From positions 1-64,000 of the forward strand of contig PBQA01000025.1 of NCBI GenBank assembly GCA_002724925.1: 64,000 bases of DNA, given 5' to 3'. Of the stretch, positions 44,202-54,509 are shown piece after piece. The notes below the pieces were generated by a model. It ran no database searches. It was not told the DNA's origin and saw only the letters and a program-made list of their open reading frames with translations. Made by a program: the position numbers and the translations under genes. Every line of letters begins with the position of its first letter. Position 1 is the first letter of the stretch. Source of the stretch: Oceanospirillaceae bacterium. GTDB taxonomy: Bacteria; Pseudomonadota; Gammaproteobacteria; Pseudomonadales; Oceanobacteraceae.

Positions 44202-47111
44202 ATGTCAGAAACTATGCAGCACTCTTCGTTTAAAAAAGTATCATCTACGCCAGTCGACTCTCTAAATATCGTTATTGAGCACTATGAACACATAAAGACG
44301 GGCGCCCCGCATTACCATATCCGTAGCGAGCATGAGGAAAAAGCCTTCCTGCTCGCCGTCAGGACCATGCCGCACGACTCAACCGGTGTGGCGCATATTC
44401 TTGAACATACCGCGCTTTGTGGCAGCGAGAAATTCCCGGTCCGTGATCCGTTCTTTATGATGACCCGTCGGTCGCTGAATACTTTTATGAATGCGATGAC
44501 CAGTAGTGACTGGACTGCGTATCCCTTTGCTTCGCAGAATGATAAAGACTTCCTGAATCTGTTGGATGTTTATCTCGACGCTGTCTTCTTCGCCAATCTT
44601 GATGAATTGGATTTTGCGCAGGAAGGTCATCGCATTGAACTTGCCGATAAAGATGACCCGAACTCAGCACTTGAATACAAAGGTGTTGTTTTCAATGAAA
44701 TGAAAGGCGCCATGTCATCGCCCGTATCCCAGCTTTGGCAGGGAATCAGCGGAGAGCTATTCCCGACAACGACCTATCATTACAACAGCGGCGGTGAGCC
44801 CGAGAATATTCTCGACCTGTCGTATCAGGAATTGCTTGATTTCTATCGCAGTCATTACCACCCAACGAACGCCATTATCATGACATTCGGGGATATGGAA
44901 GTGGCAGACATTCAGTACCGGATGGATCAGCAGGCATTGAGTCGCTTTGATAAACAGGACAGGCAATTGCGGGTAGAGCCTGAACGGCGTTTTTCAGAGC
45001 CTCAACATAAAGAAGCGCTCTACGGCGTTGATTCGGATGACCTGAGTGCCAAAACCCACCACGTCATTGGTTGGCTGTTGGGTGATTCTATTGATCTCGA
45101 TGCCCAACTTGAGGCTAACCTGCTGAGTCAGGTGCTGCTTGATAACAGTGCCTCTCCGTTGCGTCGGGCTCTTGAGGAAAGTGATCTTGGTACGACACCG
45201 TCACCTCTCTGCGGTCTGGAAGATTCTAACCGCGAAATGTCGTTCATGTGTGGACTTGAGGGTAGTGAGCCGGAGCACGCTGAGGCGGTTGAAGCCCTGA
45301 TCCTCAATACCCTCGAGAAAGTTGCCGAAGAGGGCGTTCCTGTCGAAATGGTTGAAGCAGCTCTGCATCAGCTCGAGCTTCATCAACGCGAGATAGGAGG
45401 GGACCATTACCCTTATGGGTTGCAGCTGATCCTGACTGCACTGCCTGCTGCAACACACTATGGTGATCCTGTTGCATTACTGAACCTTGATCCGGCACTC
45501 GAACGTTTACGTGCTAAGGCATCGTCGCCAGGCTTCATATCAGACGCTGTCAGGCAGCTGCTTCTTACCAATACCCACCGTGTCCGCTATACCCTTAAGC
45601 CTTCCAGTACCTTGAATGCCGAAAAGGCGGACAAAGAAAAAGCTCGCCTGGAGAATGAACGTGCGAACATGTCAGACGCCGATATCCAGGCATTGAAGGA
45701 TAAGGCAGAGGCACTGGAAGCCCGGCAGGTGCAGGAAGATGATCCCGACGTTCTTCCGAAAGTAGGGCTTGAGGATATTCGCCCTGAGCTGACATACGTT
45801 GCGCCTACCGCTGAGCGGTCTGATCACATCGAGACCACAGAGTATGTCACCGGTACGAATGGAATTATCTATCAGCAGGCAATGCTCAATCTGCCCCCAA
45901 TGACCCGTGAGCAAATGACCTGGTTGCCTTTCTATACTCAGGCATGGACAGAAGCCGGTGCTGGCGGGAATTCGTATCTGACTCAGCAGCAACGCCAGAC
46001 AGAGGTGCTGGGGTCTCTGACGTCTTACGCCTCGGTGAAAGGTGATATCGAAGACTGTAATCGTCTCTCGGGGTACCTGGTGATGACGGGTAAGGCATTG
46101 GGGAACCGCGCGGAGCCGTTCTCCGACATGATTCGGGAAACCTGGAAAAGTGCAGACTTCAGCGAAGAAGGCCGCCTCAAGGACCTGTTAAATCAGGCTC
46201 GTGCTCGTAAAGAGCAAGGCATAACGGGCAGTGGTCATGCGCTTGCAATGTCGGCAGCCGCAGCGCCGATCAATCGCACGGCGGATTTGATGAATACACT
46301 CGGCGGGCTGCCGCAGGCTAAACGCCTGAAAGAAAGAACAGAGCGCTTCGCCTCGGACGGCGCAGGCTTTGTCTCCGAGGCACTTCGCGATATCAATTCT
46401 CTGATCAAAGATGGTCCGGATTCAATACTTCTCGTTCATGATGAGCAAAATGCAGCGCAGCATATTGCAGCAGCTTGTAAAGACTGGGATAATGCGAATC
46501 ATTATCGGAAAGATTGCATTGACTGGAGTGCCACGTCAATGGCGAGCTATTGGATGGTCGATTCACAGGTGAACTTCTGTGCGTGGGCTATTCCAACCGT
46601 GACGCTCGACCATCCGGATGCAGCGGCGCTTGCCGTTCTGGGTGGCGTGCTTCGCAACGGCTACCTTCACACCGCTATTCGCGAGAAAGGCGGAGCGTAT
46701 GGGGCCGGAGCATCTCAGGATTCCTCTCTCGGGTGTTTTAAATTCTTCACCTACCGCGACCCGCGAACCGAGGGCAGCTTCGATGATTTTGCGAAATCCC
46801 TGGGTTGGGTATTGAATCGCACCAACGGAGATGACCTGATTGAACAGTCCGTTCTCGGGATTATTGGCAGCCTCGACCGTCCGGGGTCGCCAGCAGGAGA
46901 AGCCAAGCAAGCGTTTCATATGGATAAGTCAGGACGCACGCAGGTTGTGCGACAGCTGTTCCGCGATCGCCTGCTAAAGGTAAGCTGGGCGGATGTACTG
47001 CAAGTGACGGATAAATACCTGGTGGGTCAGGATGGTCATCGAGCTGTCGTGGCACCACGCGGGACTGCAGAGATAGCAAGTAAACTCGGACTGACAATAG
47101 GAGAGTACTGA
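44202..47111 (+). CDS. M16-family zinc metalloprotease (PreP/insulinase type)
   Basis: 969 residues from ATG 44202 (an upstream ATG at 44169 is possible). Inverted zinc motif HILEH (H65, E68, H69) and the third ligand E166 in YKGVVFNEMKGAMSSP, the PreP/M16C signature; C-terminal halves with REKGGAYGAGASQDSSLGCF, the substrate-binding R/Y pair. It degrades peptides inside a closed chamber. No signal peptide, so probably cytosolic. The next gene starts at the base after its stop, linking it to the TonB operon. Confidence 0.9.
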   Translation: MSETMQHSSFKKVSSTPVDSLNIVIEHYEHIKTGAPHYHIRSEHEEKAFLLAVRTMPHDSTGVAHILEHTALCGSEKFPVRDPFFMMTRRSLNTFMNAMTSSDWTAYPFASQNDKDFLNLLDVYLDAVFFANLDELDFAQEGHRIELADKDDPNSALEYKGVVFNEMKGAMSSPVSQLWQGISGELFPTTTYHYNSGGEPENILDLSYQELLDFYRSHYHPTNAIIMTFGDMEVADIQYRMDQQALSRFDKQDRQLRVEPERRFSEPQHKEALYGVDSDDLSAKTHHVIGWLLGDSIDLDAQLEANLLSQVLLDNSASPLRRALEESDLGTTPSPLCGLEDSNREMSFMCGLEGSEPEHAEAVEALILNTLEKVAEEGVPVEMVEAALHQLELHQREIGGDHYPYGLQLILTALPAATHYGDPVALLNLDPALERLRAKASSPGFISDAVRQLLLTNTHRVRYTLKPSSTLNAEKADKEKARLENERANMSDADIQALKDKAEALEARQVQEDDPDVLPKVGLEDIRPELTYVAPTAERSDHIETTEYVTGTNGIIYQQAMLNLPPMTREQMTWLPFYTQAWTEAGAGGNSYLTQQQRQTEVLGSLTSYASVKGDIEDCNRLSGYLVMTGKALGNRAEPFSDMIRETWKSADFSEEGRLKDLLNQARARKEQGITGSGHALAMSAAAAPINRTADLMNTLGGLPQAKRLKERTERFASDGAGFVSEALRDINSLIKDGPDSILLVHDEQNAAQHIAAACKDWDNANHYRKDCIDWSATSMASYWMVDSQVNFCAWAIPTVTLDHPDAAALAVLGGVLRNGYLHTAIREKGGAYGAGASQDSSLGCFKFFTYRDPRTEGSFDDFAKSLGWVLNRTNGDDLIEQSVLGIIGSLDRPGSPAGEAKQAFHMDKSGRTQVVRQLFRDRLLKVSWADVLQVTDKYLVGQDGHRAVVAPRGTAEIASKLGLTIGEY

Positions 47112-47882
47112 GTGAACCGATTTACATTGCCACTGGCGGTGAGCATTTTAATGTTCCCGCTGGCGGCAGGTGCCGAGGCTGACGTTGCCTCTAAAATGGT
47201 GCTGAAAAGCGATAAAGACAGTGCTGCAATTCAGCAGAGAATTAACGCTCTCGATGACGATACCCGCGACAAGCTGGAAGAGACCCGTCAGCTTCTTGCA
47301 CGTGCTGAGCAACTGGCACTCTATAACAGTCAGATGGAAGCCATTATTGCTGATCAGGAAGAAGAAAAGTTAAGCCTGGATCAGCAAATCGAAGACATTA
47401 ACGATACTGAGCAAGGTATTTTGCCTCTTATGCAGTTGATGCTTTCTCAGTTGGAAGCAGATATTGAAACAGGCCTGCCGTTCCTTAAAGAAGAACGAGC
47501 GGTTCGCCTGGCTAAATTGAAGGCGTCGCTTGGCCGCGCGGATGTCACCGTATCTGAGAAGTTCAGACGCGTGCTTGAAGCTCTCCAGATTGAAGTTGAT
47601 TACGGGCGTACGATTGAACGCTATCGCGAGAATAAAGATGGCAGGGCGTTTGATTACCTCAGAATAGGCAATGTCGCGCTTTATCGCCGCTCACTTGATG
47701 CTGGAGAATCCTGGATCTGGGCGGATGGTGACTGGCAGGCTCTTTCAGGCGATCTGGCCAAGCCTTTAGAGCGCGCGGCCCGCGTGGCAGAGCAGAGTGT
47801 CGCTCCACAATTAATCGTCGTGCCAATACCCGGAACAGAAACGTCCGAATCAAAAATATCTGGCAAAAAAGGGGCTGAATAA
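47112..47882 (+). CDS. DUF3450 periplasmic protein of TonB-TtpC systems
   Basis: 256 residues, GTG start at 47112 directly after the protease stop (AGGAGAGTACTGA). Signal peptide (LPLAVSILMFPLAAGA), long coiled coil (RINALDDDTRDKLEETRQLL, LYNSQMEAIIADQEEEKLSL), and DUF3450 blocks VTVSEKFRRVLEALQIEVDY and IGNVALYRRSLDAGESW. These proteins always sit at the head of TtpC-ExbB-ExbD-TonB operons, though their role is unclear. Stop overlaps the next start. Confidence 0.88.
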   Translation: MNRFTLPLAVSILMFPLAAGAEADVASKMVLKSDKDSAAIQQRINALDDDTRDKLEETRQLLARAEQLALYNSQMEAIIADQEEEKLSLDQQIEDINDTEQGILPLMQLMLSQLEADIETGLPFLKEERAVRLAKLKASLGRADVTVSEKFRRVLEALQIEVDYGRTIERYRENKDGRAFDYLRIGNVALYRRSLDAGESWIWADGDWQALSGDLAKPLERAARVAEQSVAPQLIVVPIPGTETSESKISGKKGAE

Positions 47883-49201
47883 TGAGATTTATTACGACCC
47901 TCATCCTTGCTTGGATAGCCCCCCTTGTGATTGCCGATACTTTGATCGAAAGCGCTCAGCAGTTCACCAGGTACGAGCAGAACTTTGACCAGGCTCGCCT
48001 GGCTGCTTTTAAACAGGATCTGGCTTCGCAGGAAAGGGCGCTGCAACAGGCGCGTTCGTCACTGGCTGCAGAAGAAAACCGTGCAGAAGAGCTTCGCTCT
48101 CAATTCTCTCGCAATGAAGAAATTCTCACCGAAAAAACCGAAGCTTTGCGCCTTCGTACGGGTAGCCTTGGCGAAATGTTTGGTGTGGTTCGCCAGGTTG
48201 CAGGTGATTTAAGAACGATTACATCCAGCAGCATTACCCGTGTAGACGGTACAGAAACACCAGCAAACCTGGATGCACTGGCCGAGTCCAAGGCTCTGCC
48301 TGATCTCGGAAAGATCAAAGCCCTATGGCAGACCCTACGTCAGGAAGCTTCTCTGAGTGGAGATGTTGCTTACCTGACTGCGCCTGTCGTCCAGGCAGAT
48401 GGCTCTACAGCGGAAGAAAACGTCGTGCGCTTGGGTGCTTTTACCGTTATCGGCACCAATAACGGCGGTCAGTACCTCATCGCCGATGAGCAACTGGGCG
48501 CGCTGCGTCCGCCGTACCGCCAGCCGGGCGAAGCTGCAATGCTGGCCGACTGGCTTGATAGCACCGGAATAGCCCTTGTCGGCCTTGACCCTTCTCGTGG
48601 TGCACTCCTGAATATCGAAGCCGCCACGCCCTCCATTGGTGAGCGTATTCAGCAGGGAGGTACGATTGGCTACATCATTATTGCTCTCGGCGGTGTCGGC
48701 CTGCTGATAGCGCTCTGGAGACTGGCAGCACTTCTGCAGATCAGCGCAGGTATGCGCCGCCAGCTGAGCGATAAGTTGGCGGCGAAAGATGACAACGCCC
48801 TGGGTCGTGTCATGATTGCCTCTCTTGGGGATCGCACTGATACCGAACTGCTTGAAGCAAGGCTTGATGAGGCCGTACTACGTGAGCTTCCTGCCATTGA
48901 ACGAGGTCAGTCGGTTATTAAGCTGCTGGCAGGCATTGCACCTCTTATGGGGCTGCTTGGTACTGTGACTGGCATGATTGCGACGTTTCAGGCCATTACC
49001 GCGTTTGGTTCAGGCGATGCAAAACTGATGGCTGCGGGTATCTCTCAGGCTCTGATTACTACGGTGCTTGGTCTGGTGGTTGCTGTTCCTCTGTTGCTGC
49101 TTCATAGCTGGGTAGCCTCACGCAGTCGCGAATTGGTACACATCCTTGATGAGCAGTCAGCAGGCATAATCGCTGAGGCGCAGGAGTCATCACGCAAATG
49201 A
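47882..49201 (+). CDS. ttpC: TtpC-type large MotA/TolQ/ExbB protein
   Basis: 439 residues. Signal peptide, a periplasmic coiled-coil domain (about 25-130: ASQERALQQARSSLAAEENR), a mixed domain to about 255, then three helices with the ExbB core GIAPLMGLLGTVTGMIATFQ and LMAAGISQALITTVLGLVVA. Matches TtpC of Vibrio TonB2-like systems, an accessory to the proton channel. Overlaps the shorter ExbB gene by 4 bp. Confidence 0.9.
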   Translation: MRFITTLILAWIAPLVIADTLIESAQQFTRYEQNFDQARLAAFKQDLASQERALQQARSSLAAEENRAEELRSQFSRNEEILTEKTEALRLRTGSLGEMFGVVRQVAGDLRTITSSSITRVDGTETPANLDALAESKALPDLGKIKALWQTLRQEASLSGDVAYLTAPVVQADGSTAEENVVRLGAFTVIGTNNGGQYLIADEQLGALRPPYRQPGEAAMLADWLDSTGIALVGLDPSRGALLNIEAATPSIGERIQQGGTIGYIIIALGGVGLLIALWRLAALLQISAGMRRQLSDKLAAKDDNALGRVMIASLGDRTDTELLEARLDEAVLRELPAIERGQSVIKLLAGIAPLMGLLGTVTGMIATFQAITAFGSGDAKLMAAGISQALITTVLGLVVAVPLLLLHSWVASRSRELVHILDEQSAGIIAEAQESSRK

Positions 49202-49713
49202 TCTGGCTGACAGATTTTTTTGAGCGTGGTGGTCCGGTTCTGTATGCCGTGCTGCTGACCGCGGTATTTCTCTGGGTTCTGATTTGCCTGCGACTTTGGT
49301 TTTTCTACATTGAGCGTAAGCGTTTCTTTGAAAAGCTCTCGGGAGATTGGCGTTTGCGTTCGGACCGTACCAGCCGCAATGCGCGTTATATACGTAAGGC
49401 GTGGATTGGTCGGTTCTATCTTGAGGCGACCCGCACTATGCCGCTGTTGGCAACATTGATAGCAATCTGCCCACTTCTTGGTTTGTTGGGTACGGTTACC
49501 GGGATGATTCAGGTGTTTGATGTGTTGTCAGCCACAGGGACAGGCAATGCCCGGGCGATGGCGTCGGGCATTGCACAGGCGACGCTGCCAACCATGGCCG
49601 GTCTCGTCGTTGCGTTATCTGGCTTGTATTTTCGCAGTCGTTTTCAGCGATTGGCTGAGCGTAGCCAGCAGGAACTGGCAGATCGACTGCCGTTGAGTGA
49701 GGAGTTGGCCTGA
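49198..49713 (+). CDS. exbB: ExbB proton-channel protein
   Basis: 171 residues, three membrane helices. Core motif LLATLIAICPLLGLLGTVTG followed by MIQVFDVLSATGTGNARAMA and IAQATLPTMAGLVVALSGLY. This is the short ExbB that forms the proton channel with ExbD. ATGA overlap with the previous gene, TGATG with exbD. Confidence 0.92.
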   Translation: MIWLTDFFERGGPVLYAVLLTAVFLWVLICLRLWFFYIERKRFFEKLSGDWRLRSDRTSRNARYIRKAWIGRFYLEATRTMPLLATLIAICPLLGLLGTVTGMIQVFDVLSATGTGNARAMASGIAQATLPTMAGLVVALSGLYFRSRFQRLAERSQQELADRLPLSEELA

Positions 49714-50114
49714 TGGCTCGCAGACACGTTGCCTCAGAAGGGCAGGAAGGTGATATCGACATCACTCCGATGCTGGATATCGTGTTTATCATGCTGATTT
49801 TCTTTATCGTGACGACCTCTTTCGTGAAAGAGAGTGGCGTTACGGTGAGCCGTCCGACAGCCAGTACCGCTGAAAGCAAGCAGGGCAGTAATATCCTGAT
49901 TGCGATTCGTGCAAACGGAGAAATCTGGATCGATAAACGCTCGGTGGATCTTCGCGCTGTGCGCGCGAATACCGAGCGACTTAAAGCGGAGAGTCCTGAA
50001 GGTGCTGTGGTCATTCAGGCAGATGAGTTCGCACCGACCGGAATACTCGTTAAGGTAATGGATCAGGTACGTCTTGCCGGTGTTACGGATATATCGGTAG
50101 CGGCAACAGAATGA
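49713..50114 (+). CDS. exbD: ExbD/TolR-family protein
   Basis: 133 residues. One N-terminal helix with the essential aspartate in DIDITPMLDIVFIMLIFFIV, then a periplasmic domain (SNILIAIRANGEIWIDKRSV, GILVKVMDQVRLAGVTDISV). Couples proton flow through ExbB to TonB. Overlaps tonB by 4 bp. Confidence 0.92.
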   Translation: MARRHVASEGQEGDIDITPMLDIVFIMLIFFIVTTSFVKESGVTVSRPTASTAESKQGSNILIAIRANGEIWIDKRSVDLRAVRANTERLKAESPEGAVVIQADEFAPTGILVKVMDQVRLAGVTDISVAATE

Positions 50115-50731
50115 TATCGATTAAACCACTGGTAGCTGTTTTCGGTGGCTTGTCAGTCGCCGTTCTTCTTTTTCTTGGTATGGCGGCCATGGTAGCGCCA
50201 CCTGATGATTTTGCGTTAAATCGTGAAGAACCTGTACTGGTCGACTTTTCCAGTCGGCGTCAGGATTCGGCGTCTGAAACGCGTTCGCGTAAGAAACCGC
50301 CACCTCCTCCCGAAACGCCGATGACTCCTCAGTCAAACACGCAGGATCAAACTCCTGCCCCGGTGACCGCGCCGGCATTGAGTCTGAGCCCTCTCAGCCC
50401 GGATTTGAGCGTGGGTGAACTTGTGTCCTCGTCAGGGTTGCTGGATGGTGTGTCGGTTGCTGACGCCGAAGTGGCCCCCTTGGTCCGGCCACCGGCGGTA
50501 TATCCAGCCAGAGCAAAGATGAGAAACATCGAAGGTAGCGTCACAGCCAGGCTTACTATCCGGCCTGATGGAACAGTCAGTGACGTTGAGATTATCCAGG
50601 CAGAGCCAGAAGGCGTCTTTGAGCGAGAGGCCATGAGGGCGATGTATCGATATCGTTTCTCTCCCAAAATGGTTGATGGTGAAGCGGTGACGCAAACAGC
50701 CACACAAACGCTGGAGTTTTCACTGCAATGA
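50111..50731 (+). CDS. tonB: TonB-family energy transducer
   Basis: 206 residues. N-terminal membrane helix (LVAVFGGLSVAVLLFLGMAA), a short Pro-rich spacer (KKPPPPPETPMTP), and the C-terminal TonB domain about 125-206: YPARAKMRNIEGSVTARLTI, FEREAMRAMYRYRFSPKMVD. The spacer is short compared with E. coli TonB, as usual for TonB2-type proteins. Powers outer-membrane receptors, which are not encoded in this window. Confidence 0.92.
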   Translation: MISIKPLVAVFGGLSVAVLLFLGMAAMVAPPDDFALNREEPVLVDFSSRRQDSASETRSRKKPPPPPETPMTPQSNTQDQTPAPVTAPALSLSPLSPDLSVGELVSSSGLLDGVSVADAEVAPLVRPPAVYPARAKMRNIEGSVTARLTIRPDGTVSDVEIIQAEPEGVFEREAMRAMYRYRFSPKMVDGEAVTQTATQTLEFSLQ

Positions 50732-51921
50732 ATCGTCTTGTTTACAGCCTGATCTGCCTTGTTTTGCTTTTTCCCGGGCTCTCTACCTATGCATCAACGC
50801 TCTCTGAGCGACAGTATCGCCTGCTTGAAAAAGCACAGGAATTAGTCGCTGAAGAGTCGTATCAGGAGGCATTGGAAGAAACGCAGGATGCCGCGGATGA
50901 TTGGGACGCAGGGCTTGGTTTGGTGCTTATTCTTCAGTTAAGAGGCCAGGTCTATCAGATGCTCGATCAGCCGGAGAAAACGCTGGAATCATACGAGCGA
51001 GCACTGTCCCTTGATGTACTCGAGGGAACTCGCCGCTCAGCCCTGGCTGCAGCGGTAGCACAGTTGTATCTGATTGGCAGTCAGCCGATGAAGGCCAGGG
51101 ATATTCTGATTCCGGCGTTGCAAGCTCCTGCGGGTGATGGTCTTAATCACGCCCCGCAGGCCTATGTTATTGTGGCCATTTCGTATCAGACACAAGAGCG
51201 CTGGCGCGAGTCCTTGCCGTGGTTGGTTCAAGCGGAAGCGTACGCAACATCAATTCCAGAAAATTGGTTGGCAATGCGTGCCGCGGCAGAGTTTCAGACG
51301 AGTGATTTTGCCGCAGCCGAAGTAACCATGAAAAGACTTGTTGAACGGGCTCCCGACAAAAGAAATTACTGGGTGCAACTTGCAGCAGCGCAGCAGTTTC
51401 AGGATAAACAGGCTGAACAACTCGTAAGCCTGGAAATTGCACATCAACGCGGTCTGCTTTCAGGGAGTAGCGAAGAGCTGCTGATGATACAGCTGCAGGC
51501 AGCGCAGGATATGCCCGCCCGCGCCGCCAGGAACCTTGAGCGGCGAATTGCCGATCAAACATCTGCCGACAGCGACATCGCCAATGAATTGCGCCTGTTG
51601 AGTGCCTTCCAGCGTCAAGCTCGTGACCTCGCCGCTGCCGCTAAGACTATGGTGTCAGGTGATGTCGCGTCCGTTAATGAAGCCATTCAGCTGGCGATGA
51701 TGGACGGTGATTGCCCGCTGGTTAAGAAGCTTGCGGGAGCAAATGTCCGCAGGCTCGAAGGTGTGACGATGATTTCGGTTGCGCAGTGCGAACTGAATGA
51801 TAACGACACCGCGGGTGCAAGAGAATGGTTTCAGAGAGCTGGCGAGAAAGCTGACAGTGCGGTGATCGCCTCTCAATGGCTGGCGTATTTGTCAGATCTG
51901 CAAAAGGCAGGATTAAGGTAG
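50728..51921 (+). CDS. TPR-repeat protein of the TonB operon
   Basis: 397 residues with a signal peptide (LVYSLICLVLLFPGLSTYAS) and several TPR-like helix pairs (QELVAEESYQEALEETQDAA, QMLDQPEKTLESYERALSLD, VAQCELNDNDTAGAREWFQR). Such proteins close TtpC-TonB operons in marine gammaproteobacteria and probably scaffold the complex in the periplasm. Starts inside the tonB stop. Confidence 0.85.
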   Translation: MNRLVYSLICLVLLFPGLSTYASTLSERQYRLLEKAQELVAEESYQEALEETQDAADDWDAGLGLVLILQLRGQVYQMLDQPEKTLESYERALSLDVLEGTRRSALAAAVAQLYLIGSQPMKARDILIPALQAPAGDGLNHAPQAYVIVAISYQTQERWRESLPWLVQAEAYATSIPENWLAMRAAAEFQTSDFAAAEVTMKRLVERAPDKRNYWVQLAAAQQFQDKQAEQLVSLEIAHQRGLLSGSSEELLMIQLQAAQDMPARAARNLERRIADQTSADSDIANELRLLSAFQRQARDLAAAAKTMVSGDVASVNEAIQLAMMDGDCPLVKKLAGANVRRLEGVTMISVAQCELNDNDTAGAREWFQRAGEKADSAVIASQWLAYLSDLQKAGLR

Positions 51922-51955
51922 ATTGCTACCTTAATCCCAGACGTATGCGCAAAAG

Positions 51956-52768
51956 TTATTTGAACGTGGCCCAGATAGGGGCATGATCGGATGGTTTTTC
52001 TGTGCCCCGTATCTCGTACGAGACCCCCGCATTAATACAGCGTTCATAGAGGGACGGTGTTACCAGAATATGATCGATCCTCAGCCCGCGCTTGGGCGTG
52101 TCGTCAAACCCTTTTGAACGATAATCAAACCAGCTGAACGTGTTGCTGTCTGACGGATGAATCTTACGATGGGCATCCTGAAGCCCCCAGTTGAGTAGGG
52201 TTCCGTACCACTCTCGCTCTTCAGGCTGGAAACTGCACTTTCCTGATTTTAACCAGCGCTTGCGGTTTGGCTCACCAATTCCGATGTCGGTATCTTCAGG
52301 TGAAATATTCATATCACCCATAATCAGAACGTTATCGTCAGTGGTGAAGTTTTCATTCAGATAGCGCATCAGATCAGAATAGAACTTACGCTTCGCCGGG
52401 AACTTTGTTTCGTGATGGATACTTTCACCCTGCGGAAAGTAGCCATTAATGACATGCCAGAGCTCACCGTCGATGCGATACGCCGCATGAATCAGACGTT
52501 TTTGGGCGTCCTCGTCATCCCAGGGCCAGCCTTTTTGTACGGACTCCGGAGCGTTGAGGCTGAGAAGGGCTACGCCGTAATGACTCTTTTGACCGAAAAA
52601 CTCAACGTGATAGCCGATTTCCTGAACAACATCGGCCGGAAACTGTTCGTCGTGAACTTTCGTTTCCTGTAAGCCGATGATATCCGGGGCTAACTGATCG
52701 CGGATGGCTTCCAGTTGATGTGGTCGTGCTCGAACGCCGTTGATGTTAAAGCTCACGACTTTAGGCAT
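51956..52768 (-). CDS. xthA: Exodeoxyribonuclease III-type AP endonuclease
   Basis: 270 residues from ATG 52768 ([20 protein letters not shown]). Catalytic motifs: [40 protein letters not shown], and the final [10 protein letters not shown] with the active His. Cleaves DNA at abasic sites and degrades 3' ends during base-excision repair. The longer frame to 52822 lies inside thiI; the chosen start overlaps the thiI stop by 8 bp (AATGCCTAA), with AAGGAG upstream. Confidence 0.92.
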   Translation of the reverse strand: MPKVVSFNINGVRARPHQLEAIRDQLAPDIIGLQETKVHDEQFPADVVQEIGYHVEFFGQKSHYGVALLSLNAPESVQKGWPWDDEDAQKRLIHAAYRIDGELWHVINGYFPQGESIHHETKFPAKRKFYSDLMRYLNENFTTDDNVLIMGDMNISPEDTDIGIGEPNRKRWLKSGKCSFQPEEREWYGTLLNWGLQDAHRKIHPSDSNTFSWFDYRSKGFDDTPKRGLRIDHILVTPSLYERCINAGVSYEIRGTEKPSDHAPIWATFK

Positions 52769-54269
52769 TAGCTGGCTCCTTCTGTTGTGCATCAGTGAGA
52801 GGACGTCGGATGTCGGGTTCATTGAAAATGCCGAATGATATCGTGCTGTCGATGTTCAGGTGATGGGCATGAATGCGGCTCATGGTGCCTTTCTGGCAAT
52901 AGAGCAAATACCTGTGCTCGTCATTGAACTCGGTGCGCCGGGATTCCAGTTCGTAAAATGGTATTTCCAACACACGATTGTTGGTCAACTGGAGAGGGTT
53001 GTCTGCGGATTCAGCCGGGTGTCGAATATCGACAATAATGTCATTGAGCTTTGGTGTTTCGACAATCGGGACATCTTCAAGGCCACTCTCGGCCTCAGTA
53101 ATTACATCGTCGATTCGCTGAGTGACTGAACGGCTCAGTGCATCTTCAAGTACCGCCATGTCGAAATTTAACTCGGTTTCTTCGACGCGTTTCCGGTCTC
53201 CCATGGTGGTCGGATTGACCGAGATTACACCACAGTATTCAGGCATATTTGCAGCGAACGCCTCGGTGCCAATACGGCGTGCGGTGTTGATGATTTCTTG
53301 CTTATCCATGGCGGCCAGTGGGCGTAGCACCATGTGATCGGTAACCCGGTCGATGACAGCTAGATTAGTGATGGTTTGCGATGCTACTTGAGCGACCGCC
53401 TCACCGGTGACGAGGGCAGGGAGGCGCAGATCATCCGCAACACGTGATGCAGCGCGGAACATCATTCGCTTAAGCACAACGCCCATCTGGCTGGTCTCTA
53501 CCTTAGTCAGAATTTCAGTCACTACTTCTTCGAAAGGTACCGTCACAAACTTAACTTTGTGCGACTCTCCGTAGGTACTCCACAAATAATGGGCGACTTG
53601 CTTAACACCTATTTCGTGGGCGCTACCGCCGAGGTTAAAGAAGCAGAAGTGAGTTTTAAGTCCACGCCGCGTCATCAGGTAGCTGGCTACCGTCGAGTCG
53701 AACCCTCCAGAGATCAGTGACAGAACATCGCCCTGACTGCCCAGAGGGTAGCCCCCAAGTCCTTTTATTTGCTGGCGTACTACCTGAACTCTGTCGTTAC
53801 GTATTTCTGCGTTAACGACGACCTCAGGATTCTTGAGCGACACAGAAACGGCATCTGTCTCTTTGAGTATGCCGCCGCCCATGTATATCTCCGCCTGATG
53901 AGAGGTGAAATCATGATGGCCGGCCCGCTTGATGCGCACGCAGAAACTCTTACCAGCGACTCTTTCGCGGTATTCATCTCTTACACGCTGATACGCGTCA
54001 TCAAGTGTCTCGAATTCGTACTCGCCAATTTCAAGCGAGAAGCCAATACCCGGTGTATGACTCAGGATGTCGATGGCCTTTCGTCTTGAAACGTCGTCTT
54101 CCTGATTCATGATAATCAGCAGGCTATCCCACTTATTCTGCACATCTGCCGACAACATGTGCTGACGGAACAGCACCTGCAGATTCTGGCGAAGAATCTT
54201 GGTCATCTGTTTTCTTGCAGACTTGGATTTGATAGTGATTTCAGGGAATAGCTTTACAACAAACTTCAT
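52761..54269 (-). CDS. thiI: tRNA 4-thiouridine synthetase ThiI with rhodanese domain
   Basis: 502 residues. N-terminal ferredoxin-like and THUMP domains (about 1-165), PP-loop ATPase with [19 protein letters not shown], and a C-terminal rhodanese-like domain with the catalytic Cys in [11 protein letters not shown]. Transfers sulfur to U8 of tRNA and contributes to thiamine thiazole synthesis. The long form with the rhodanese domain is the gammaproteobacterial type. Translationally overlapped with xthA. Confidence 0.95.
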   Translation of the reverse strand: MKFVVKLFPEITIKSKSARKQMTKILRQNLQVLFRQHMLSADVQNKWDSLLIIMNQEDDVSRRKAIDILSHTPGIGFSLEIGEYEFETLDDAYQRVRDEYRERVAGKSFCVRIKRAGHHDFTSHQAEIYMGGGILKETDAVSVSLKNPEVVVNAEIRNDRVQVVRQQIKGLGGYPLGSQGDVLSLISGGFDSTVASYLMTRRGLKTHFCFFNLGGSAHEIGVKQVAHYLWSTYGESHKVKFVTVPFEEVVTEILTKVETSQMGVVLKRMMFRAASRVADDLRLPALVTGEAVAQVASQTITNLAVIDRVTDHMVLRPLAAMDKQEIINTARRIGTEAFAANMPEYCGVISVNPTTMGDRKRVEETELNFDMAVLEDALSRSVTQRIDDVITEAESGLEDVPIVETPKLNDIIVDIRHPAESADNPLQLTNNRVLEIPFYELESRRTEFNDEHRYLLYCQKGTMSRIHAHHLNIDSTISFGIFNEPDIRRPLTDAQQKEPANA

Positions 54270-54315
54270 GACGGACCGGGGGTAGGTGCAAAACGCGGCA
54301 TTATAGCCGAGCGTT

Positions 54316-54347
54316 GGTCAGAGTCATAATGCGTCGGTCGGAGTCAT
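54316..54347. repeat. Two 12-bp direct repeats upstream of thiI/phaB
   Basis: GGTCAGAGTCAT (54316-54327) and GGTCGGAGTCAT (54336-54347) are 20 bp apart start to start, two helical turns, in the 240-bp divergent region between thiI and phaB. They could be paired regulator sites; no known consensus matched. Confidence 0.4.
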
Positions 54348-54509
54348 GAGGATTTACACTGCAATGACAGTGGCAACATTGCCATATCAACAGGGCAGGA
54401 CTAGTGACAATTTCAGCCACTGATGTTCACAAAGCTGCAGGGTAACACTAGTTTCATTAGTAGAAGTTAAAACACGTCTACAGCACGAAGTGAACTGAAG
54501 GAGTAGGAA

